This document shows positions 34,496 through 48,300 of a stretch of DNA of 64,000 nucleotides, one piece after another. How positions within the stretch are numbered: position 1 is the first letter of the stretch; every line of letters starts with the position of its first letter. Origin of the DNA: Heterodera schachtii (lineage: Eukaryota; Nematoda; Chromadorea; Rhabditida; Heteroderidae); NCBI GenBank assembly GCA_023374025.1, contig SIJG01000008.1:1666215-1730214 (forward strand), in the 5' to 3' direction. The notes under the pieces are model-generated. The model did no database searches, was not told the DNA's origin, and saw only the letters and a program-made list of their open reading frames with translations. Both the position numbers and the translations under genes were made by a program.

Positions 34496-37122
34496 TCAAA
34501 AATCGTCATCATCCTCCTCTTCCGCTGCTGCCATTTCGAGAGCCTGCAAAAGTCGACCATGTTTAATCAAACTGTTAATTGAAGTGCCATTCCCCGCCCC
34601 AATTAAACCGTAAACGAAGTGCCTACCCTCCGCCTCGTTCGGTTCGGTCAGTCCTATGCCCCTTTGCACTGTACCAACTGTTCACGCCTGCGCTGCTCGT
34701 CAATGGTCTCCACCTCCGGGTTGCGCATGTCCGGGTACCGCAGTGCCTTCACCGCCTGGTGGTACAGCTCCAACAGTTCGTTGACCCGCGCGTCGAACTC
34801 CCTGCGGGGCTCAACCCCGCGGTATTGGTCATCGGTGGTCCCAAATTTGACGTAGTGCCGCCCGCCCGCCAACGGGTCGCCGGCGACCAACTGAGCACGC
34901 ACAATGCCCTCTTTGATCGCCTTGACCAACTCGCGATGCGCCTCCTGCTCGGTCGACTGAAAATGAATAACTGAGCTAAAGAAAGCGAGGGAAAGCGATG
35001 CCCTTTCCATCGGAGCGATTGGTTTTTATGGATTGTGTGTGACAAAATTTAAAAAAATATTTGACAGGGAAAATAGTAAAATTTGAAGTTGAAATGGTTC
35101 GTCATCAAAATTCAAAGTCCATCAATCCCCCCCCCCTCCATTGATTCTCTCTTTTTCAATGTGAAATGTTCAATTTGTAGTAATTAATATGCAAAAAACA
35201 AATGGACCAACATTCAATTTGGTGGCCACGTCGGACACGTAAATGCGCGAATATGTCGTCGAAATTTTGCGAATTGCGGTCCGAATGACGCTCTGATGGA
35301 TGCGCTCGACAAGCGCAGCGGTGCGGTCCTTCACAAAGATGGGTCCGTGCTCGCGCTTCGTCTGGTCGAAGCCGGCCACGTCGCCAAGGCGTACAGCTGA
35401 TGAGGGATCAGCAATTTTTGTAAATTTTAAAAAAGAAACCACAGCTTTTCTTTTTAGGGGGGGGGGGGAATTTATCTAAAAAATTGTTGCCCTTGGAAAC
35501 ATCGGACTCTAAATTTGTCGGGAATGATGACAATTATGAGACAATCCGGACTCAAATGCCCAAATGTGCGTTTCCATTGGCCGCGCATAAAACCAACTTT
35601 GGGTCAGCAGCAAATAGGGCGCCAACACATGGCGAAGTTCGGCCGTGCGGAAGAGACTGCGCTCGGGGATTTCGCCGATGAGCAATTTGACCAGCACGAC
35701 CCATTTGTTCACCTGCGAACGATTTGGGGAAATTAAAATCCAATTGAATGTGGCATTTCTGCTTGTGTTCACTTCCTGTTTGAAGCCGACGGCGCCGTTT
35801 TGTGGAGCCTTTCGAAGTGCGACCTGAGAAATATTTGGAAGGGAAAATAATGCAATTTCAAAGCGAATTTTTTGGTAATCCTTCGGAATTGGTGTCCCGA
35901 CGGATAAAAGAGATAAAAATTTTCTTTTAACTTTTTCTAGGGTAGAAAAATGCGCTGATCACGAATCCGAGCTCGGATTTTGCAAAATCCTTGATTTTGT
36001 CTATGATTTTTCATCAAGTACTTGATTTTTTTTTGAAAATTTTTGTTTTCTAAAATTTTGGGTTCCCTATATATTTAACGGCTCATTCTATAGCTATTTA
36101 TGCATTCTACACCATTCAGAATATTGAATTTACCGAAAACAAAATTTTAGAAAATAAAAATTTTCAAAAAAAAATCAAGTACTTGATAAAAAATCATAGA
36201 CAAAATCAATGATTTTGCAAAATCCGAGCTCGGATTCGTGTTCAGCGCATTTTTCTACCCTAGAAAAAGTTAAAAGAAAATTTTTATCTCTTTTATCCGT
36301 CGGGACACCAATTCCGAAGGATTACCAATTTTTTGATAAATTCATAAAAGTTCTTTCAATTATGGCCTCTTCTCCTTTTTAAAGGGCCATGAAACAGTTT
36401 TTTTTTCTCTTTTGTTTCAGATTAGCTAATCAGGAAAATAACACACAATTCTGTAGCTCTCAAATTTTACTTTTATTTATAATTGAATATGTGCAAGATG
36501 GCAATTTTAGATGTTGCAAAAATAATTTTTGACTTTTCTGTCGTTTTAATTTTTCAAATTTTGTGTAAACCCTTAAAAATTGGCTCGTGCCAAAACCTCA
36601 AAATGTTTCTCTGCCGCTTTGTACGTCTCGGCGTCGGTGCCCTTCAACGCTTCGATGCGTCCCAAATAATAAAACCACCGGGCCCAATCGCTGTTTGAGG
36701 CCGACTCGGGCAAATTCTTCAACGCCTCCACAAAATCCTGGGCAGCACTAAAATGAAACCACCGCTTTTCATGCAAAAAATTGAATTTATAATTTTAAAT
36801 GTGCTATTAGGAAATGTGAATTTGCTTAAAATTGTGAAACCTGAGGTTGTCGCAGTTGACAAAAAAGGCCAACACTTTGACCGCCAAAGTGGCACTCTCT
36901 TTGTTGTTCTTCTCCGCTTTAAGCGCAATCAGTCGCTGGTTAAGTTCACCAAAACTAAATTTAAAATGTATTAAACGATCGGATTAGCGGAAGAAACAAA
37001 ATGTTAAAGGGAAAGCGGACAAGGAATGCCATTATAATGAACAAAAGTCGCGCTGCGCACCTTTCGTTTTCGGTCCTTTCCATGTCGACGTCATTCGCCC
37101 CATTGACGTGGTTGTTGATCAT
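34496..37122 (-). CDS. RPN3: 26S proteasome lid subunit RPN3/PSMD3, short N-terminus
   Basis: A structural lid subunit of the 26S proteasome with TPR-like helices and a PCI domain. On the minus strand the exons give [17 protein letters not shown] (about 36670), [18 protein letters not shown] (about 35800), [45 protein letters not shown] (about 35250), [12 protein letters not shown] and the acidic end EEDDDDF. All line up in order with PSMD3. What is missing is the first half of the TPR region: exon 1 ([20 protein letters not shown]) is followed directly by [15 protein letters not shown], so about 150-200 residues normally present in the family are absent. Either exons were missed or this is a shortened form. 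The start at 37122 is the first Met of that exon. A MITE occupies the intron at 35874-36326. Confidence 0.88.
35874..36326. mobile_element. hAT-like MITE, GGTAATCC family, copy B
   Basis: Same terminal repeat as copy A (GGTAATCCTTCGGAATTGG). Exact 8-bp duplication AATTTTTT (35866-35873 and 36327-36334). Very close to copy A along its length (453 versus 456 bp), suggesting recent movement. Lies within an RPN3 intron. Confidence 0.9.
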
Positions 37123-37673
37123 TATAACAAAGAATACTTAAGTTACTAAGCAAAAAATAAAATAAAATACAATTAAAAAACAGAGCAAAAGAATGATTTA
37201 AGCAAGTACAACTGAAAAAATAAAAATTTTTGATGCTCGGGCAACGGAAAAAATTGATGATTTTAATTTTAGTTATTTTTTGGCGTAATGTTTGTTGAAT
37301 TTAACTTAAACAATAAATTTTTTTTTATAAATCCAAGATTTTTCGAATGTACGCACGCTGCACATCTTAAACGGGGCACGGAAAATTTTTTTTAAATTAG
37401 GTTTCTTATTTTTGTATTTATTATATGAAAATCGGACTATTAGTAAAGCTACTCGGACAATTGTTCTTCTGATATCCATCCAATCCTAAACCATGGAGGA
37501 TTTCTTTAAATATCAAATTATTTGAAAATTTACATTTTTGATTCATTTTTAAACAGATAAATTAAAAAGAGCAAAACTCGCTAATATAAACAACAACAAC
37601 AATAATTACAGAAAGACAGAAATCCAGAGGTTAATGAATTTATATAATTTATTATGGCACTTTATGCTATTAA
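37123..37673. other. Intergenic gap, METTL13 3' to RPN3 5'
   Basis: AT-rich, no gene supported. Both flanking genes are on the minus strand, so this must hold the METTL13 3' UTR and the RPN3 promoter. The spacing of about 550 bp is long for a tight operon. Confidence 0.4.
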
Positions 37674-40600
37674 TTATGTGACAAATTGTTTTTTGTTCGC
37701 CAAATATTCCGCACATTCTTTCATCCACGGCTCTTCCGCCCGTTTTGCGTTGTCACTTTTCGTTTTTGGCATCTGATTGTTGCTCCTTTTCTGCGCTTTC
37801 TTCCTTTTCACCGGCTTTTCCCCTTTAAGTCCCAACGCGGAAATGTCCGGCACAATTTCCTCGTTGGCCGTGCCACAACAGAGCAACACTTCGTTGATGT
37901 CTTCGTCCCCCTAAAATTTGAGCAAAATTAACGCTTTAAAAAAAACAAAATCGAACTTTTATTGAATAAACGCATGGGAAAATGGTGGAAAGCACTCTCT
38001 TCACACTTTGCGACGCTTCTTCGTCACGAGTGACCAAATTAAGCGAAAGAACGCCGCCTGAGGGGGAATTTTAATGTATTGGGAAAGAGCAGACGAAGTG
38101 CGGAATTAATTAGGTAATTAATTATTGGCAATTAATTAATTATGTACCTTTTTCGACAAGACAACTGCGCATTTGCTTCAGAGTGTCCTCCGTGACAAAT
38201 TGGGCCGGTGGACAGTAAAGGCCGCCCTCTCCGACAGTGCCGCCGGACAAATCGACCAAAATCACATCGAATTTTGGATAATCTGTACAAAATTGGACAT
38301 AATTATTTAATTGGCCTTTTAAATTGCCGAAAAGAGTATGTAAAATGAAATTTTCCATTTTGTGGAGCAAAAAAACTCACCTTGCGCAGAATTTTCGCGC
38401 AAAAAATCCATCGCATCGCAAATGACCACTTCCAATCGGTCGGATTCTGCCGGAAAGTCGAAATGTTTTCGTGCAATTGCCAACACCTCGGGGTCAATTT
38501 CGACCGCAACAATTTCGGACTGAAAGGGAAAGACAATTTTGGGGGATTTGACCTTTTAAACATTTGGTCAAGAAAAAATTAATGAAAATAATGCCCAATT
38601 AATATACAGAAAATAACACAGCGAAACAGAAGACAAACTAAAACACACACCTGCTTGAACTTGTCGTGCATAAACTTGGCCAAAATTCCACCTGATAATG
38701 GCTTTTTTAAGTTATTTTTGCAAAAGTTTATTTTTCCAATACCGCCAAGGCCGAGCAGTGCAATGCGAAGCGGCGCCTCCAACGCATCCGCCAAACCGGG
38801 AGAGGACAACGACGGCAAAAGTGCCAACGCAGAGAGCATCATTTTGTGATGTTGGCATGACAAATCGGACCACACAATGTGCCAACGATTGCCATTTTTT
38901 GACTCTTAGAAATAATGCAAAAGTGTCAGTCACAATATAAGTAATTTTTCTTAGCAAATCCCCCCTTTTTGCTACGGCACTCACTTCGCACCACTTCCAC
39001 CTCGGATTGGATCAGATTGGCACTGTCCAGGAACACCAACCGCCGCCGCGTGGCGCCCCCCTCGACTTCGACCTGTTCAACGGACCATTTGCCACTGATT
39101 TTGGAAAAGCCGTGCCCAATTTGATCAGTGACATCGGCAGAGCCAAGCGACAGCAAATTGATCTGAAGCGGGAGACAAAGCCATGGAAAAGCGTTGGTAA
39201 GCGATTCTGCTGATTTAAATTTTAATTTTCCATTGCTTTCCGTGACAAATCGTCGCTTACTTTTTGGCCGGCACATGCCTTGGGCATAAAGTCCAAAATG
39301 AACACATTCAATTCCCTCTGAATGTCCTCAACCGTGCCGTATCTCTGACCACGAAAAAGACTGACGAAAAAGTGAAAAAAATGCAAAAAATTATCAAAAA
39401 AATTGTGTTACCGTACGACGACGAGTCGATGAAGTTCGCAATTCTTTCTGAGAACTGTGCGACCATTTTGAGTTGCGAAAAGCCAATCACTTTCCCTAAA
39501 ATAAAAAATTAAATGGAATTTAAACAAAGGAATTTCAATGAGCAGTTCGCTCCGCCAAAAGAATGTTTGGATATTTAATTCACAAAATTTTCGGTGGCTC
39601 CCAAAATTGGGACGGAATGCCAACCTGCCTAATGGCACTATAAACGCGCCATAACTGCACATTGTCTTCAACTGTTGGTCATCGACCACGAACAGTTCGT
39701 AACGTTCGGTACCGTCCAATGCAGAAATTTTGATGGAAGTTTGGTCGACGGGGCCTCTAAATTAAAAAAAAGTTTAAAGCAATGGAAGAAATTGGGGAAA
39801 ACCCACCTGGAAATAAAGTGCCGAAACCAATTCATTTGTTGGGCAGCGCAAATTCGCTCCATCAATTTGTCCAAAGAGTGCACCAATTCGGGCGACTGTC
39901 CGTCCGAAAAAGTGCCGACAAATTCCATTGGCCGCCGTTCGGTGAGCGCCGTTTTGAATTTGGTGATAATAAACTGACAAAAATGGAAACATTTAGAATG
40001 TGTATATTTTATATGGATTTTCAAAACCCACGGCAAAAACGGGCATCGCAAAATCGGCATTTGTCCGCTCGCAATTCTGCACTCGGACCATGAAAGAATT
40101 GGTGCCGAAAAAGGCGGACAACCTTTGCACAATGTGAGGTTGGGCCAAAGTGATCTGAAAAGGGCAAGACATTTCAAGAAAAAAAAACAAAAACTAAAGC
40201 ATATAGCCAAGGGAGCATTTTCAAGTACTTTTCATAGGGGGACCCATTTGGATTGCAATTTTTTGAAAATTAATTGTTTTCAGTTGTCCGTTGCACGAAT
40301 GATGCCATCAAATCCATCCAATTCAGACAAATATTTACGGTGGAGTTATACCTCGAAAACTGCTCAGGGCCCTCCTTCGCTGTTTCCTATGTGTGCTTTA
40401 AAAAGTGCCAAATCGAAGATTTATTACCCACCAAAATGTAACGGCCAAAGGGCGCGAGACAACGGCCAATCTCACGGAACGTCGAAGTGACCAAAGCATC
40501 GCTTTCACCGCCCCTTTCGTCGGCACCGGCGGAGGAAGGCAAAAGGGCATCTTAAAAATGAGACGAATCTGGCACAACAAAACATTTTTGAAAAAAAGTA

Positions 40601-41645
40601 ACGGTTGGATGATTAAATCCCAAAAAGGGGTCCATTTCCGTTGTTTTTTGTGTGCGTTTGGCACTTCGTTCGCAAATGCCGTGCCACTCACCCAAAGTGC
40701 CCTTGTCCAACACAACATTCGCTGACGCGTCCGGCAATCCGAGCTAAAAATGCCAAAATAAAAAGGACAAATTGGCAAAATAAAATGTGACGTCAGCGGC
40801 AGAACATTGCTCAAATTTGAGACTCGGACGCTTCTCGGAGTGTTTCTTTCGCTGCTGTGCAATCACCTGAAAATGGTAAAAATGAGTTAAGTTACAAAAA
40901 ATTGAAAGTTGGCGCAATTCGCAATTTCCATTTTTTAAAGTTTTTCGTAGTTGAAAATGGATGGTTCGGTGAAAGATATTTTTTGCAAATTTTAGTATTT
41001 TCTTAAGTTTCAATTTCTAAAAACTTTCCCGATATCGACCCCACTTTTTACCAAAACTTTGAATTTTAAGCAAAAGTTGCAAAAACTGCATTTTTATAAC
41101 AAAAAAAAACAACCATAAAATTTCTGTGTTTTCTAATTCTCGTTTGGACCACATTGATATGTTTCTTTAAAAGGTTTATAGAATAAATTAAAATTTTCAT
41201 TGGATTTTATTTATCGTATTTTTTCCATTTTTTTTTTACTTGTCCATCGATGTCAATGCTGTGAATGTTGCGGAAACCGTTGTCATAAAGCTTAAAAAAG
41301 GCTAAGTAAAAGAAAAAAGAACAAAGAAAATGGCTCCATTCACCTGCTCCGCTAAATTAGAGTTGCCACAGCCAATTTGCAAAATGGCATCCGATGGACG
41401 AATGTATTTGTCCAAAACGGGGCTCAATTTGTCGTAATTTCCATACCTAAAATTGCATTTTAGCGAAGAAATAAACATTCCAACGCTTTATTCCCCCGCC
41501 CCAAAGTCACTGATCAAAAAGCAAAAACAGAGTAAAAGCCATCAAAACAAACGGACCACTCAAAAGGCGTGTTGCACTGCTGAAAAAACCTTCGCCAGTA
41601 AGAAGGGTCCGTAAATTCCTTCGCATTTCGTGGCAACAAATCCAT
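37674..41645 (-). CDS. METTL13: eEF1A lysine and N-terminal methyltransferase (METTL13)
   Basis: Methylates translation elongation factor eEF1A. The family has two methyltransferase domains, one for an eEF1A lysine and one for its N-terminus. The N-terminal domain starts MDLLPRNAKEFTDPSYWRRF, as in the human protein, followed by the SAM motif ILQIGCGNSNLAEQLYD (about 41370) and VVLDKGTLGE (about 40715). The linker has FEHEKH-type and GDYVI-like features less clearly. The C-terminal domain begins around LSCQHHKMMLSALALLPS (about 38855) with the glycine loop RIALLGLGGIG, an acidic VAVEIDPEVL (about 38505) and VILVDLSGG (about 38250). The protein ends in a Lys-rich segment after NEEIVPDISALG. 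Many introns of 45-120 bp. The start at 41645 is fixed by the family-typical N-terminus. Confidence 0.92.
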
Positions 41646-42387
41646 TTATTTAAAAATATATCCTGTATATTAAATGAATTTTTAATATTTGGCGGTGGAA
41701 AAGTCCTTTAGAAAGATGTGCAGGAAATTTTGGACTAAAAACCTATTGCAGGAAAATATTTAAAAAAGCCAACATTTTTTTGTCAAAAAAATAACTAAAT
41801 GTCGCTTTTGACACAATTTTTAAAAAGAAAGTTAGGTGAAGGCTGGTTTCCAGCGGGTCGAAAGGCACGGCCGGGAAATTTTTTCATAATTTTTGGGCTA
41901 ATCAAAACTTTAAAAAATTTGTTGCAAAAGAAAAATATGGCATTTTGTAAGTGCTATTTTCGAAAATACAATGCATCCCATAAAAAACAATTTGCAGATC
42001 GCAAGTTTTAATGATCAAAAATTGATCATTTTTTATTTACTCAATTTTGACAACTTCTCGAACTCAGCGGATTAACATGTTCAATTTTTTGTCACTTTTT
42101 AATTCAGGTTTGAGCGTAAAACCGGAAATAATTCATGTTAACAAAATTTCAATCCTGATCAAAAAAGTCTTTACATCAACATAATCAGACCAAAAGAAAA
42201 AGAACACAAAACTACCGAAAATTTTAATAAATCACCATATTTTAGGGGAAAATAAAATAAATAAATGATCACCGGTAAAGCAAAAAGGAGAAAGAAATCT
42301 GCTCACAATCAGCAAAAGATAACAACATAAATTAAACTGCCTAGAAACATTATCAAAATATCATCATAATTATCAATGACCGGATCA
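41646..42387. other. Intergenic gap between DCST-like and METTL13 genes
   Basis: No supported gene. It has a GGCACGGCCGGGAAAT segment (about 41863) that also occurs in the repeat block near 13845, so part is repeat-derived. It must include the 3' UTR of the DCST-like gene. Confidence 0.4.
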
Positions 42388-45300
42388 TTAATTGTCACTC
42401 TCAATTGCTTTGCTATTGGCCGCTTCCTCTTCGGCTTTTCCCTCCTCCCTCTGTTCCTCCTCCTTCTGCGATTCCGCAGGTTCAGTTTCAGCAGCAACCG
42501 GCGGTTCGAGGATGATTTCATCATCATCCTCTTCACACGACGAATCAACGTAGAAGTCGATATCCTCAGTCAACGCCTGATTTATTGAAAAAAGATTAGG
42601 AAAATTGGAAAATTAACGGGTAGGGGGAGGGAATGCCAGCATTTGTCATTTTCCATCCTCACCCATGGTCATGGATTGGCATTTCATTTAGTCATCACAA
42701 ATTAAATGTGTCGTCCACCTGAAGCGGTGCCCGGCACTCTTTGCGCATGCAATTCTTCCGAATGGTGAAACAGTCAATGCAGTAAATGGCGTTGCAGTTG
42801 GGGCAAAGCCGAATTTTGCTGGATGAAGAAAAATATGGCAAATTATAAAACTCTTCCAAATTGCATTAAAAAAATCTCGTTAAATATTTATGACGCATTT
42901 GTCGGCCGAAAAAGGACAAAACGTCGCCGTACGAATTCGTGGGTCATCATAATTCACCTTTTCAACCAAATTAAAAATTCTTGGATACTATTCGAAATGG
43001 TATTAATTTTGCAAAACCATTTTGGACATTTTTTTCGTGTTTTTCCTCCCCAAATGCCCCCCCCCACCGCCCCGTCCTTCCGTACGATGCCTCCGCAACA
43101 CTCAAATCGACGCGTGAGCAGCGGTGACAGCGCAATTTCTCCTCGGTGAGCACCGCCAACCCCTTCAGAATCATCTGTCTCTCCTGCTCCCCAATGTCTT
43201 CGTCCTTCTTCTTGACGCGTACCATCAGTTCCATCCTGACGAAAAATTTGGGAGTTTTAAAGAGAGAAATCGAAGAGTTAGTCCCAGTTTACCAATGTTT
43301 TTTGAAATTTATTAAGACAAAAAAAAAAGTAAAATTGGTTAGGAGTGGAGTTAAGTCTAAAATATTTCTAAAAGCGAAGAGTTTAAGAGGAATTGGGCAA
43401 GGGTCGGAAATGGGTCGGCTAAATAAAAATTTAGTGAGCGATTTAATTTTGAATTTTTTGAGTCATTTCCAAAAATCTTTTATAAAAAATAAAACGTTCA
43501 TGCCAAACAAAATCCCGTTTCACAGTTGTTTTTTGCCCAATGCTTGCGGTTTTTTGTCCTCCTAATGCACTGTTACACTGTTTGTTTGCCATTTTCATCA
43601 TCATCATTCACTGTCAGCACTCACATGTCCTCTCTGTTGGCCATGATTTTGTTGTACAAATGCATTGCTCGCGGGTGCGCACGCTCGGGCAAATAATGCA
43701 GGGCCACCAAATGGCGAACGCGTGACAGATAAATCTGTGGCGATTAATTCATTTTGGTTTTTTAAAGCAAAAAAGGACAAAAACCAACGCCAGCAGTGAT
43801 AAGCAAAATGCAGAACAGGTAGAGGATGATGCAGATTTGGAACAGCCTATTGATAAAGGGGATGTTAAAGTTGGGGAAAAAGGCGTGGAGCATTTGGGAA
43901 ATTCACAATTTTTTGTTCATGTACCAAAAAAATATATATTGAAAAACCCGATTTTTTTTTTTTGAGTTCTTCTGACTATAACTTTTTTGAAACTTTATAG
44001 AATAATAATAAAGCTATCGAATTACACCAATAATGCTTAATTTGGTTAGCATTGAAAAAAGTTATTGTCAAAAAATAAAAATTCTTTTTTTGTTATTCAT
44101 TTTTTACTCATAATTCGGGCGCGACGGTTCCTTGAAACAAGTGCGCCACATCCGATCGCGCCGATCAGAATCCGCAATTGGTTCAAAACTATATGCAATA
44201 AACAAATTATTGTTAAAAAGTGATAAAAAAAAATTAATTATTTAAAACAAACGTCCGCAAAATGCCGGCCAACAATTGGTTCAAAAAGCCATCACCGGCC
44301 ACCTGAAAAAAGTGAGAAATCGAAACTAAAAAAAAATGGAAATATTTATCGCACAACATTTCCTAAAATTGTGGACCCTTTTTAAAGAAAAAACCAGAAA
44401 TTCTTATTTTTTTTTTTTTAAATGGTCATTTTGTGCAAAGTCTGCTAAAAAAAAATGGGTACACCCCAAAATATCGCCGCCCAAAATATCGCCGCAGAAA
44501 TTTAAAAAGAAAATTTTTCAAACTTAGAAATTTTCAAGAAAAAAAATCTTAAGAAATTCTTTATAAGAAAATTTCATGAAAAAATCATTGAAATTTTTTT
44601 TTTTGGAAAATTTTTCGGAAAAAAACTTACAAGGGAACATTCCGAACTGTGACTGCTCAGATCACTTTAAAATCACTTTTATCGTGTAGAGCATAGTCGA
44701 TTTGCTATTGCCAATTTTCGGCTTTTTTGGCCCTGACCCCAAAACTGATCAGAAAAAAGTGATCAAAGTTTCGAAAAATCGATAAAATTGGTTAATTTTT
44801 TAAAAATTCATAAAAAATTTTAAAATAATGATAGAGACTCAAATTTTTTTTTTAAATGATCAGCAACGCTTCCTCTTTCCTTTGACCCCATATTTAGTCC
44901 TAATAACAATTTTTCGAAAAAAAATAAAAAATTGCGCTCAATTACTCATTCTTACACATTGTACCCGGTGATCAACTGCGATGGGTGCCTATTTTTGTCA
45001 TTCTTCGTATGCTTTTACGAGCCGCAAAGGCCAGCGCGGTTCGAACAGGATGTGGCACCATTCGAACGCCTTTTTTGCGATTCTTCGCCCTCGGGGAAAA
45101 TGACCACTGATATACAGTTGAAATGGTTTCGGGATCACTTTATCCCTCAGGTCCCTAATGGAATGGTCTTTATCCTCGATTCCTGGTCAGGGTACAAACG
45201 CATTATTAGCGATGATTTGATCAACTCTCATTTGAGATTTATTGTTTTGCCCGAGAAAACCACCTCAAAAATTCAGCCTCTTGATCGATTGTTTAATCGT

Positions 45301-48300
45301 CAACTTAAGCTCTTTCTTCGCACCATTCATGAAAAAATTCGCCGAAATCACCACAATATTAATCTTTCCCAGCGCACTATTATCGGACGTATATTAAATG
45401 AAACCCATTACATGTTTTCAGCGCCAATTTTTCAAAATTTCATTAAATATGCTTGGAAAATGGCAGGTTTCTATGGATTAGTTGATATCCCCACCTTTCA
45501 AACTCCACCCCAATTCTGTTTTAATAATATTGATGTTCATATGAATTGTTTTATTTGTGAGAGTCCGCCTTTTATTTGTTGCTCATGGTGTAGTCGCAAT
45601 TTGTGTTTTGAGCATTTCATCCCCTTCCCTCACCGTTGCAATGAATGATTTACATTTTTTTGTGAACGAAATAATTAATTTTAATTTAAAAAAATTATTT
45701 TTTTTCGAAAAATTGTTATTAGGACTAAATATGGGGTCAAAGGAAAGAGGAAGCGTTGCTGATCATTTAAAAAAAAAATTTGAGTCTCTATCATTATTTT
45801 AAAATTTTTTATGAATTTTTAAAAAATTAACCAATTTTATCGATTTTTTCGAAACTTTGATCACTTTTTTCTGATCAGTTTTGGGGTCAGGGCCAAAAAA
45901 GCCGAAAATTGGCAATAGCAAATCGACTATGCTCTACACGATAAAAGTGATTTTAAAGTGATCTGAGCAGTCACAGTTCGGAATGTTCCCTTGTTAGCAA
46001 TTTTCATAAAATTTCGAAAAAATCGCTGAAAACTTTTTCAAAATTTTTTTTTCTTGAAATTTTCTTACTAAGAAATTTCCTAAGAATTTTTATGAAAAAT
46101 TTCGAGGTTTGAAAAAAAAATTTTAAAAATTTCTGCGGCGATATTTTGGCGGCGATTTTGTCCCGTCCCCAAAAAAAAAATAGTGTAAAATGTCTCCATT
46201 TTAAGCACCAACAACGCACAAAAATTCAGCACAGAGAAGTGGCATTTCTTCATCCAACTTTGTCCCTTTTACAAATTATTTCTTTAATAATTTTCCCTTC
46301 ACTTTATAATTTTTTTTATTTGAATTTTTCAAAATACGCCCCCTCGGCCATCATCACCTTCACTTTGTAAATGCTGGGGGTTGGGAAAACGGTGGTGTTG
46401 CCGTGGAAAAAGACGAACGCCCGTTTGATGACCCGGTAGATGAACACATCGATGGCGACGAATACCACCACCGGCACCAAACTGTAGCCGAGGAAAATGT
46501 TTTGGATCCACCACGAAATGTTCTCGCGACGGGTCATTCGCATGGAAGTGATACGAAGGTACTGTAAACGAGGGGGGGGGGGGGGGGGGGGGGGGGTTAA
46601 AAGGAGGGGAATTTTACATTATTTTGGAAGATGGGGGATTTTGGGGAATTTAAAAAAGGGGGGGGGGGAATCGGAGACAATTGAACAAACATGTTTCCGC
46701 TCCTTTTGCATCAGTGGCAAAACGGTGGGCTGATTGGTCAGCGCACGTGCCTCGTCAATTTTTATAAAGTCTTTGCCAATGAAACGATTGTCCGCCTTGT
46801 CGCTGCGCATAAACGCGCGAATGTACAGAAAAGCCTTGGGAAATTAATTAATTAATTAATTAGTTGTAGAATTGAAAAAGATGGAATGTTTTACGGAGAG
46901 AAATGGCCAAATGGCGAAGAAAATCATCAGAATGTTCAGCAGCAAAACGATGGCATCCATTAAGCTGAAAAAAGAATTAATTGGCATTCAAAACAAAAAA
47001 AAGTTATTATTTAACTTAAATTTTTGTGAGTGTTCGAAACTTTTAAAACAATGGAAAATCAATTAAATATATAATAATATTTTTCCCAAAGTAATGCCAA
47101 AAAATTGGTTCAAATTGCAAATGCAACAGTGTTGTTTTGCGCGTTTACTAATTGAGTTTGTATATACGCGTCGGGAATCCCGCCTTTTTCCCTCGAGATT
47201 CCATTCCCGCCCTTTTCATTTGGCATGGTCATTCATCCCATTTGTTCACTTGTTGAAGCCTTTGATCTGCTCCTTCAGCTCAATTTGCACTCGGTCCTTT
47301 TCCATGGCGAAACCCCCGGTCAAATTTTGCTCGTGGTCCACTACAATGTCCAGCGTCTCAAAAGTCAATTTGCCATGCTCAACCTGACAGTTTTTAGGGG
47401 AAATATTTTATTTATTTTAAAATAAATCAATTACTGTCGCGTACCGTTTTATTGTACCTAAAAAATATAATTGAGTCATTGAAAAGAAAATAATGAAAAT
47501 TTCAAAATACGAATTGGAAATTACGAAGCAAAGTAATCGAAAAAATTTAGTGGAGTTTTGGTTGATTGTCTCTTAAAATACTCAAATTTTCGGCGTAATT
47601 GAAAAATGCATGGAATAATGTCAATTCACTCGATGAAAAAGAGTTTCTGATGACAAGAGCTGACTTGTTTTTTTAACTCGAATAAAATGCTTTATTTTTT
47701 TCATAATTTTTTAGATTCCTGGTGATGAACCGAACCAATCGACCAATCCGTGCCAACAACTCACATGTCGTACATGAACGTCTCCCGGGCGTAGTCGGTG
47801 ATTTTTTGTTTGGCGCCCTTCACAAAATATCCGACGCCCTCCTTCACCGCCCCCTTCACTTTGGAGGGCCAAATGCAATGGAATTGCAACATTTTGGTGA
47901 TGTAACACAAATGCTTGGCCCAGTCGATGGGCATGCAAAGGAATTCCAGGAAACGGTTCAGACAGTCGGTGTGCCGTTCGGACAGCCAACCGACGCACTG
48001 ACAATGAGAAAAGTTGGGAATGAAATGAAAAACAATGGTGTCAAATTGGACAAATTTAAGATTTTTTTTTAAATTATGAAATAGCATAATTTTACCGCTC
48101 TGAAGGGAAGCTGTGCAATGTCCGTGCAATTGGTCATCAGCCCTTTGATACGAGAAGTCAGCGCGCGCTGCCATGCTAACATTCTAAAAAACGAAGAAAT
48201 CCCGAATATAAAATTAAAAATTCAAAAATCCATCCAAATTCGACCCTTTTTCCAATGCGACACGGTACCTCGCCGCGCAAGTTCAGGGCGTGGGTAATTT

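Larger units (their letters stand above)
44457..46168. mobile_element. Outer fold-back element with CAAAATATCGCCGC arms
   Basis: The left arm ACCCCAAAATATCGCCGCC, then GCAGAAATTT, pairs with AAATTTCTGCGGCGATATTTTGGC at the right (46125-46155). Related to the smaller element at 58966-59248, which has the same GCCGCnGAAATTT design. It is interrupted by a complete transposon at 44630-45993. Ends run into A-tracts, so the duplication is unclear. Confidence 0.72.
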
